From: Blattamonas nauphoetae
Lineage: Eukaryota; Preaxostyla; Oxymonadida
Reading direction: 5' to 3'
Assembly: GCA_033064195.1 (NCBI GenBank)
Contig: JARBJD010000145.1
Span: 1 to 64,000, forward strand
DNA length: 64,000 nt
Every line of letters starts with the position of its first letter. Position 1 is the stretch's first letter. Both the position numbers and the translations under genes were made by a program. The notes beneath the pieces were generated by a model that was not told the DNA's origin, did not search any database, and saw only the letters and a list, made by a program, of their open reading frames with translations. Positions 49,618 to 59,700 of this stretch are shown in pieces.

Positions 49618-50110
49618 GTGAATTCCGATCTCTTCAGAGACTTTCTTCAGGTGTTGGTTATTCCTGAAAGACAGAAAAAACAGAAATGAATGTAAAATGA
49701 ACGAATGAAGAGCACGACTCCTCTTGGTCGCTGGAAACAAATCATTTCCAAGCACCTTTTCCAAATCATGGGATCCAATCCTCATGAAAAAAGTGTATGA
49801 AGGAATCGATTCCTTTTTAGGAAGAGTCTTCTGTGTCCGTATGAGGAACGTAGAGTGTTTCATAATAGAGAGCAGATGCGAAAGGTCGGAGAAGCATTCA
49901 ATTCAAAGAATCTGAAGGGATCACGATCAATCTCAGGGAACATGCAATTGAAGATTGGGGGTTTTTCATCGTTCGGGAAGAGAGTGAACCGCCCATGGGA
50001 CCGAAGCAATTCTTGATGAACTTTCTATTGTAAAGTCAAGCCTCGGAGAACTCCGTCGACTTTCTTGTCTTTGATATTCAGGATGAAGTTTTCTGCTTTG
50101 ATTCTCGTCA
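49561..50110 (-). pseudogene. Host-type gene remnant, convergent with 48926-49617
   Basis: Coding-like blocks on the minus strand are RIKAENFILNIKDKKVDG (about 50045-50100), QELLRSHGRFTLFPNDEK with DRDPFRFFELNASPTFR (about 49875-50020), and HLKKVSEEIGIHLLVGVS at the end (49561-49663). A good 3' splice site (TTTTTTCTGTCTTTCAG) precedes the last block, but the phases do not agree along the whole. It is likely a decaying gene. The family is not recognised. Confidence 0.35.
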
Positions 50111-50775
50111 ATGATGTGATCAAGCGAGTAGAAAACACACTCACTGGCTGTTAGGCGAGGTGGGAGGCTGCCAGAGTACTCATTCTTAATCCTGACGAAT
50201 CTACGTTGAATTCGACCCCATTTTTTTCAAAATGTTCATTTCACCAAAAAAAACGTTCCTGTGGAAAATTTCATCAAAATCGGTTCACAGGTTGTGAAGT
50301 CATGAGAACACGTGAAAAAAGTGGTCGAAAAGAGCTATTATGAGGATTTTTTGGGATCCAGTGGAAGGAAAATTCTAAAATTTTATTTTTTTCTTAGTTT
50401 GACCAAAAATGATTATTCCAGCAAAAAGCACTAATTGTTGACATGGAACTAATTGGTGACGCCACTATAAATTGAAATGGGGGCTTTTTTGGTGACTGGA
50501 CTGGATGAGTTTTGACTGACTGTTGCCCATGTCTACATCAATCAATCCAAGAACAAACTGTGTATCATCAAGTTTCAAAAAAAGTTCCAAATTCCATGAA
50601 CCATGTTCACTCAGTCTAGCAGAAACAATAAAAGGGAAAGAAAGGAAGAAAAACACATTATTTCAATTTGCGGGAATGCATTTTCATTTCTTCGGCTCTT
50701 TAGCCTTGGATGATCATCGACATCATGCCTTTTTAAGCACAGTCCAACATAACCAATCAAAGGGCGCGATCCAAA
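50111..50775. other. Intergenic, no gene seen
   Basis: The stretch is AT-rich with short frames only. It leads up to the start of the giant Pmp-like gene at 50776. No clear promoter motif of the Polinton type is present. Confidence 0.4.
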
Positions 50776-53700
50776 ATGTTTTGTTTCTTTCTCTGTTTGT
50801 GTGTCACCACCCATCCCTCGCAGCATCTCAAGGATGTTATATCTCTCCCTACACCTGTCATGCCACTTCACACTGCACCGATATACCTGAATCACTCGAC
50901 ACTGATTTCTGATTCATTTTCATTCGTGGAACAAAATCAAGAAGTGATTGCTTCCGGATCAACAATAATCACAAATGACATGAATGATGCTTCGCCTTTT
51001 GTGCTCCAATTTCTGAACTCCACCCTGTCGTTCACGTCGATTGATTTCTGGACCCAGAATCAACTATTTCACGGGTCAGAATCGACGGTGTTGGTTTCGA
51101 AGGCTCAAATCACCACGATCTCTCCTGACCATCTGGTTGTGTCGAACTCTGCCACATTTTCATTTAAACTGTGTGCTTTCTCAATCTCATCGCCAAACTC
51201 AGTAACAACCGGTCTGCTGAAGACAGAATACAATTGGAGTGGACTGCAGGTGATTTCAAGCAGAGTGACAAATGTGACGATGTCACACGAATCGTGCCTG
51301 ACTGGAGACGCGTTGACGCGTTCAGTTCAAATGATCTCGTCGCAAGTTTTGAATCTGTCGACCACCACACCCACCACAGCCTTCAGTGCCGCCCCGTCGA
51401 TCTCTGCGCATGGAACGTCGTTGGTTGTTGGGTCAGACTGGGTCGACACCTCAAACGCGTTTTATGGCCAAATCGTGGGCGATCTGAACAGCCACTCGAA
51501 CATGTTCTTCATCAACAACACTCACATCCGCAGCATCCGCACAGAATGGTATTCTCCTTCGAACGCTGTCATCACCTCTCGAGAAGTCCTCACCGCCTCC
51601 AAGACGTGCACTGGCGACACGTTCAACGGATGCCACCACGTCAACACTGATGCTTCCACGCAAGGCGGTGCGTTTTATGTCGAGACCAATTACCTTTCAA
51701 TCTCTCTCACGTCGTGCACGTTCATTGCGTGTTATGCTGATCTTGGTGGCGCGATTCGGGTTACTAACAAATGCCGGAATGATGTGACCATTGATCAGTG
51801 CACTTTTGATGGTTGTTACGCCACTGATCAAACAGGGGCGTATCGAAGTCACAATTTCGGGCCTGACACGATCACCAACTGTAAGTTCAACAGCTGCACT
51901 GGGCCACAGAATGGATGCCTCTTTTTCATTTATTCGTCCCAAGTTGAGGTGTCTGGGTGCACTTTCACGGCGTGTACAGCCACAACCGGAACATGTTCCG
52001 CAATCGAAACAATCACATCAACCATGCTCAATGTCCTTGTCTCCAACAGCTCAATCATAAACTGCGACTCCAAAATCTGCCCACAGATGATGTTTGTCGA
52101 CAATTGTAAGTTCCAATCACTCGTTTTCCATCAATGCACAACCGACAATCCAGAATACGGGGATGTCAGAGGAGGGGCAAAACACTCGGACATTCCCTCG
52201 TATTCCTCCGACCACATGCCCCACTTCAACACAGAAACAGCAGAACTGGATCAGACCATCAATTTCCCGCCATGGAAAGTGACTGACTTGGGAGTGGATG
52301 AAAACCTCTGCGGATTCTACGACCGAAAATGTCTCAGTGTTGCCTACGTGCTTTCGTTGTGCATTGCGAAAAATAAGGCAAGAACTGCCTATGCAATGCA
52401 AGTGATCACGCTCCTCGATGCAACACACATCATCCCTGCTGTCCCACTGGGAGATCAAGCAATCACAATTCAAGGACTGAAAACCGGAAGTTCTTTCAAC
52501 ACTCAATTCACTTCATCCGATCAGGCCGCAACATTCCTGTCGGTGACGACTGGCCGATTCTTTGTGAAAGACCTGCATCTGTTGGCGTTGAGTGGAGGAG
52601 TGTTTCTGGAGGTGGCAGGGACGGGGCAGGGAAAGGTGACAGGCTGCAAGATGGACACGACAACGACAGGGACGATGAGCACAGCGTTCGCAACGCTTGC
52701 GACAGGGACGCTGACGATCGAGACATCGACATTCACTGGATTGACACTGTCGGCGACAGCTCTGATCAGCGCAACAAGTGGAAAGCTCTCCATCGCTTCA
52801 TCCGAATTCTCCCAACTCTCCCTCGTCCAGAATGGAGTTGTTACGACGAGTGGGACTTCAGTGACCGTGACCGACTCTCATTTTTCGTCGAATCGGAACC
52901 AAAATGGGGATGGAGGAGCACTTTCGCTGACTTTGGGCACAGCCAACTCGCTCACAGTGAAGACCTCATCGTTCAAACTGGACTCGGCGACAGGCAGAGG
53001 AGGAGCTGTGTTTGTCTCGACGACTTCGACAGTTGCTCAGTCAGATGCAGTGGCACCCTTCCTCACGTATGGATGGAATGACGAAGTCTGTTCAGCCACA
53101 CTCGGAGAGAACGTGCTTGTCTCCTGCTCGTCTGTCTCGACAGAACTCGCATCTCGCAAATGGACGACACTGAAGCCAGCTCTTCCCGAAAGGAATCTGA
53201 TCACTGCAGAACGAGAGACGTTCAAGATTGTTGATGGGACGAGTTCAGAGAAGCTGTTGTATCACTGGTATCCACACACGAGTGGGGAGGTTCATCTGCA
53301 CAGTGTGGGAGAGGATCACACGAACTGTGGAATTCTCCAGTTGGCGTGTGTGACGATGGAAACAGCGATGACGAACATGAAAACGATGAAAGTTGTGCTG
53401 ATTGACTCTGCCTTCGTCCGATCGACAGATTTCCAGTCGACAGCAGCAACATGGACACTTCGCCAATCTTCTGGTTGCTCTCTCACTCTTCAAGGCGATG
53501 GACAGATCCAAATTGCGTCTGGAGCGAACTCTGCGCTGACATTGGACACTCTGACACTCGGCGTGGGGACACTCACATCTGGTCGCTCAACGTCGTTGTT
53601 CTCTGTCGCTGCTGGTTCCCTCACTTTCTCCAACTGCCAGTTGACAATCCCATCGACCATCCCAGCCACACTCCACCCGATCACGATCACTGGAGGAACA

Positions 53701-56700
53701 CTGATCATCACTTCTGGCACTGTCACGCTCCCAACTACACTCTCGTCAACTTTGGTGAAGGCAAGCGCAGGAACAACAACCATCTCCGAAATCACATTCG
53801 CCAACTCTGCGCTGAGTGAATCGTTGATTTCAGGAACAGGAACGTTGTCAGTGAGGAACTGTTCGTTCTCAGATCTGACGTCGAAATCGGCGATCTCGTT
53901 CACAGTTGGAGCATCGCAGACACTGTCGATTGGGGAGAGTGGGAAGACGACGACATTCAGTGATTGTTCGTCATCGACAGATGGAGGAGCGATTTGTTGT
54001 TTTGTGAAAGAGACTGGAACGCTCGTTGTTGTTTCGACGTCGTTCTCTGGGTGCTCTTCGTCTGGAAATGGAGGAAGCATCTTTCTGTCACTGACATCGA
54101 CGAACAGTGCTCAACGAACTTGGGACTTCGATCTGAGAGGAGCGTCGTTCTCAACAGACTCGGCAGCTAAAGGAGCTGCTGTTTATGTGTCTGGCTCGTT
54201 CTTTGAAACAGCCATCACCACTTCTCTTTTCCCATCAGTTTCCTCGTCGACAACACCAACTCTGTTCTGGGGAACAGATTCGAAAAGCACTGTCAGCTCG
54301 TCTCTTCTTGTCTATCTCGTCGAAATTGGGAATGTTGTCTCTGTCGGTGGAAGCAACTCGCATGACATTGTTGATTGTGGGCATTTTGGAGTTCCTTGCC
54401 TGACAATTGGGAAAGGATTGGAAAGAGCGATTGCTTCATCCAACACCATCCAAATCAAAGTGCATGCGAACTCTGCACTGAAATCGTCGTATTCTGTTGC
54501 TTCCTCTCTTTCTGTGTCGATTGTTGGAGATGTGCAAACGAGCAATGGATACCTGACTGTGTCAACAGTTTCATCGGACACTCTGATTGCGTCAGTGGGA
54601 TCGCTGTCGATCTCGCAACTTGCGTTCACCGGAACATCTGATCGCTCTGTCTCCTTCTTGCAACTGCATTCTGGAGCATCACTCTCGTTGACATCGTGTG
54701 AGTTCTCTGGATTCATCTCATCAGTTGCTGGATCGATTGTGTCTGGAACATCTTCAATCTCGAATGGACTGACACTGTCAGATGTTGCCTTTTCAAGTTG
54801 CTCGTCGTCTTTGGATGGAGGAGTGATTGTTGTGACAGTGTCTTCTTCCGCTTCTCTCGCTCTCTCGGGATCGATCTCATTCTCAGATTGCTCAAGTGGA
54901 ACATCGAATGGTCAAAAGATTCACCTCACCTCTTCTGATCTGATTGCTGTTCTCTCCGATTCTGGAACGGGTGGGATTCTGGATTCGATTCTTCCCTCAG
55001 TTGGATCGACAGGAATCTTCACATCAGCCGAAAAGAACGAGTTTTGGGGAGTTGAGACGAAGGAAGATGGATCGTCTGGATCTCTTCTGTTCTTCCGTCA
55101 TCCTCACACAACAGGCGCTGTTCATCTTCATGTTGATGGGGAAGATCATTTACATTGTGGAGATACAACACTTCCCTGCCAATCACTCGCGCATTCTCTG
55201 TCGTCGATGAAATCTGAAAAGGAAGTTCGTCTCGACTCCTCACTCACACTCACAGCAGCTTTGATGTCCTCGCATGTCGTCTGGACGCTCTCTGCCTCCT
55301 CCACTGGCTCGCTCTCACTCACCCAAAATGCCCAAATCAGTCTGACTGCTTCGCCGACATCGACAGTGACATTCTCTTCCCTTCCTCTCACTGCAGGATC
55401 GCTAACGGTTGATCGATCAGCCTCACTCTTCTCAGTCGCAGCAGGCACTCTGATCCTGTCCAACTGCAGATTGACCCTCCCGTCCTCAATCCCTTCGACG
55501 ATGAAGTTCATCACCGTTTCATCAGCAGGCGTGTTTGAGATGAATTCTGGCACAATGTCTCTTCCATCCTCTCTGAAGACGAGTCTCATCTCATCAAACG
55601 CAGGATCAGTCACCTTATCAGTGTTGTCATTCTCGAATTCGATCCTCAGCGAGGCGTTCATCACTGGAACAGGAACGATGTCAGTGAAGAACTGCTCATT
55701 CTCAGCTCTGACGTCGAAATCGACGATCTCGTTCACAGTTGGAGGATCGCAGACACTATCGATTGGAGAGAGTGGGAAGACGACGACATTCAGTGGTTGT
55801 TCGTCATCGACAGATGGAGGAGCGATTTGTTGTTCTGTGAAAGAGACTGGAACGCTCGTTGTTGTTTCGACGTCGTTCTCTGGGTGCTCTTCGTCTGGAA
55901 ATGGAGGAAGCATCTTTTTGTCACTGACGTCGACAAACAACGCTCAACGAACTTGGGACTTCGACCTTTCTGATGCATCGATCATTCCTGGAACAGCAAC
56001 GCTTGGCTCTGCAGTATATGTTTCTGGCTCGTATTTTGAAACGTCGATCACGCACGATCTTTTCCCGTCAGTCGTCTCGTCAACTGACACTGAACTGTTC
56101 TGGGGTCGAGATTCAAATTCCTCTGTTAGATCCTCCCTTCTTGTCTATCTCGTCGAAATTGAGAATGTGGTATCTGTTGGTGGACCAAACGCGTTCGAGA
56201 TTGATGATTGTGGACATTTTGGAGTTCCTTGTGTGTCGATTGGGAAAGGGCTGCTTCGAGTTGTTCCTCCATCAAATTCAGTTCGAATTGAAGTGCATGC
56301 GAACTCACCGTTGAAATCGTCGTATTCTGTTGCTTCCTCTCTTTCTGTGTCGATTGTTGGAGATGTGCAAACGAGCAATGGATACCTGACTGTGTCAACA
56401 GTGTCCTCAGACACTCTGATTGCTTCAACCGGATCGCTGTCGATCTCGCAACTTGCGTTCACTGGAACAACTGATCGCTCTGTGTCCTTGTTCCAACTGA
56501 GTTCTGGAGGATCGCTCTCGTTGACGTCGTGTTCATTCTCTGGATTCTCATCGTCAGTTGCTGGATCAGTCGTGTCTGGAACATCTTCAGTGGTGGATGG
56601 ACTGACATTGACGAATGTTGACTTCTCGCGCTGCTCGTCGTCTTTGGATGGCGGAGTGATTGCTGTGACAGTGTCTTCAGCTACCTCTCTCACTCTGTCT

Positions 56701-59700
56701 GGATCAGTCTCGTTCTTGGATTGCTCGTGTGGGACAACAAATGGCAACAAGATTCACCTCACCTCTTCTGATCTGATTTCTGTTCTTGCCAATTCTGGAT
56801 CGAATGGGATTCTGGATTCGATTCTTCCCTCAGTTGGATCGACAGGAATCTTCACATCAGCCGAAAAGAACGAGTTTTGGGGAGTTGAGACGAAGGAAGA
56901 TGGATCGTCTGGATCTCTTCTGTTCTTCCGTCATCCTCACACAACAGGCGCTGTTCATCTTCATGTTGATGGGGAAGATCATTTACATTGTGGAGATACA
57001 ACACTTCCTTGCCAATCACTCGCGCATTCTCTATCGTCGATGAAATCTGAGAAGGAAGTTCGTCTCGACTCCTCACTCACACTCACAGCAGCTCTGATGT
57101 CATCGCATGTCGTCTGGACGCTCTCCGCCTCCTCCACTGGCTCGCTGTCTCTCACCCTAAATGCCCAAATCAGTTTGACAGCTTCGCCGACATCGACAGT
57201 GACATTCTCTTCCCTCCCAATCACCGTCGGCACCATCACGTCTGGACGCACGACACCTATGTTCTCTGTTGAGTCTGGCTCTCTGATCCTGTCCAACTGC
57301 GGATTGACATTCCCAACCACCATTCCAGCCACACTCAACCCGATCACGATCACTGGTGGAACACTGATCATCACAACTGGCACTGTCACTCTCCCAACTG
57401 CACTCTCGAAGAGCTTCCTGTCATCAACAGCAGGAACAACAACCATCTCAGAAGTTGCATTCGCCAACTCTGCGCTGAGTGAATCGTTGATATCTGGGAC
57501 AGGAACAATGTCAGTAAAGAACTGCTCATTCTCAGCTCTGACGTCGAAATCGACGATCTCGTTCACAGTTGGAGCATCACAAATATTGTCGATTGGGGAG
57601 AGTGGGAAGACGACGACATTCAGTGGTTGTTCGTCATCGACAGATGGAGGAGCGATTTGTTGTTTTGTGAAAGAGACTGGAAAGCTTGTTGTTGTTTCGA
57701 CGTCGTTCTCTGGGTGCTCTTCGTCTGGAAATGGAGGAAGCATCTTTCTGTCACTGACATCGGCGAATACTGCTCAACGAACTTGGGACTTCGATCTGAG
57801 AGGAGCGTCGTTCACAACAGACTCGGCAGCTAAAGGAGCTGCTGTTTATGTGTCTGGCTCGTTCTTTGAAACAGCCATCACCACTTCTCGTTTCCCATCT
57901 GTCTCCTCGTCGACCCCAGACACTCTCTTCTGGGGATCAGATGAAAATTCGACCGTCTCTTCGTCTCTTCTTGTCTATCTCCTCCCAATCTCAAACATCG
58001 TCACGGTTGGAGGAACAGGAGCAGTCGACATCGATGATTGTGGCCATTTTGGAGTTAATTGTGCGTCGCTCCCACATTCACATGGAAGGATCAGAGAGTC
58101 ACTTCCCTCAACACTCGTCATCTCAGTCGTCGATGATCTGACGATGTCTGGGGAAGTCGCTCACAATGTTGACAAGGCACTCTCAATTGAAGGAACAGCT
58201 CCATTCAGCATTTCTCTGGATTCATCCGCTCATTTTGTCATCACGAAAGGATCACTCGCTTTCTCCAACATTTCGTTCGCACTCTCATCGCCACTCTCAA
58301 ACCCTCTTTTCGAGATCACGTCTTCAGAACTCTCACTCGATGCCACAACTGCCTTCGCAACAACATCAGCCATTTCGTTTTCACGTCCTCTCTTCCTTCT
58401 GAACTCTGACCACCTCTCACTCGAACAGACTACTTTCTCGTTTGTCGGCACACTCACGCTGACCGGAACGAGTCTGATTGTCGTGAACGATGGATCACTA
58501 GTCATCGACGCATGTTCGATCGCAAACGTTCACTCGTCGTCGGAAGGATCAGTCGTGAACGCACATGTCACCGAATCAGGCTCTCTGTCAGTCAGCCAGT
58601 GCACATTCTCTCACTGCACATCGGATGGAAGTGGAGGAGTTCTGCAAATCTCGTGTGATGAAGGAGTGACTTCTTCGTCTCTTCTTGTCAACAGCACTTT
58701 TGATGCTTCCTGCACTTGTGGAGCGTCTGGGAAAGGAGAGTGGGTTTATGTCGAAGGCCACGACTTCGTGTCGCTGATCACCCCACTCAACTGGAAGCTC
58801 ACCTCAACCAGTCTCCAATCACCACTCAACGACAATCTCCTTTCTGGCGAAGACTTGGCTGAAGAAGTGGAAGACGTGAATTATCGACACATCACACTTC
58901 TCTACTTCCTCCTCTTCTTCTCCAACGAGACGATCTATTCGGGAGCGAATGGCCGCGACGCCGCTGGTTGTGGACAGATGGACCGTCCGTGCGACACTCT
59001 CGCCATCGCCCACACTCATTTGCGAAATGTCGATCAGGACACACTCGTTGTTGTGGAGAGCTCAGAACTGACAAACACAATGGAATTGGGTGTGGAGGAC
59101 TTCAAACTGACGCGAAAGTCGGGAGAGACAACTGTATCGGTTGTTGTAAAGGAGAACGGAATGATTTTGAATGAACATGCTACGAGCACCTCACACTCCA
59201 TCTCGATTGATCATCTCGTGTTCAATCTGTCGGCTGCTACTTGTTCGTCGTTCATCAAGTCCAACAATGGCGAGCTTTCGATCGCTTCATCTTCGTTCGA
59301 AGCTTCTCTCCCAATCGCGTTCATTCTGTTGGACTTGGAGGGAGGACAGACCACGCTTTCTCAGACCACAATCCTCGTCTCAACGACAACTGGCTCGCTC
59401 TTCAAAGTGAGCACCGGAAAGCTGACAGTTGGGTCTCTCCTGCTGACTGGATTGACATTCGCCTCTCCCGCGATCATTCTCAACAATGGAGCAACAGCGT
59501 CCTTCACCATACTTGAACTGACTGACACAGAAACATCAACTCTCATCACAGCGTCGAACAGCACTCTGGAACTCATCTTTTCGAAACTGATTGGCAAGAC
59601 GTCATCCGCTCCTTCTCTCAATTCAGAGGAACTGTGCGAGTGGGGAACAGGATTTGTCATTCTTGACAATTGCACCACTGAGTTCTCGTCCACATCTTTT

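Noticed and set aside
50029-50070. Possible eighth double hairpin (AAGCCTCGGAGAACTCCG)
   Set aside because: It forms a small hairpin but lacks the TTCGAA core and the ACTC and AGAC ends. It also lies in a coding-like remnant of a host gene.
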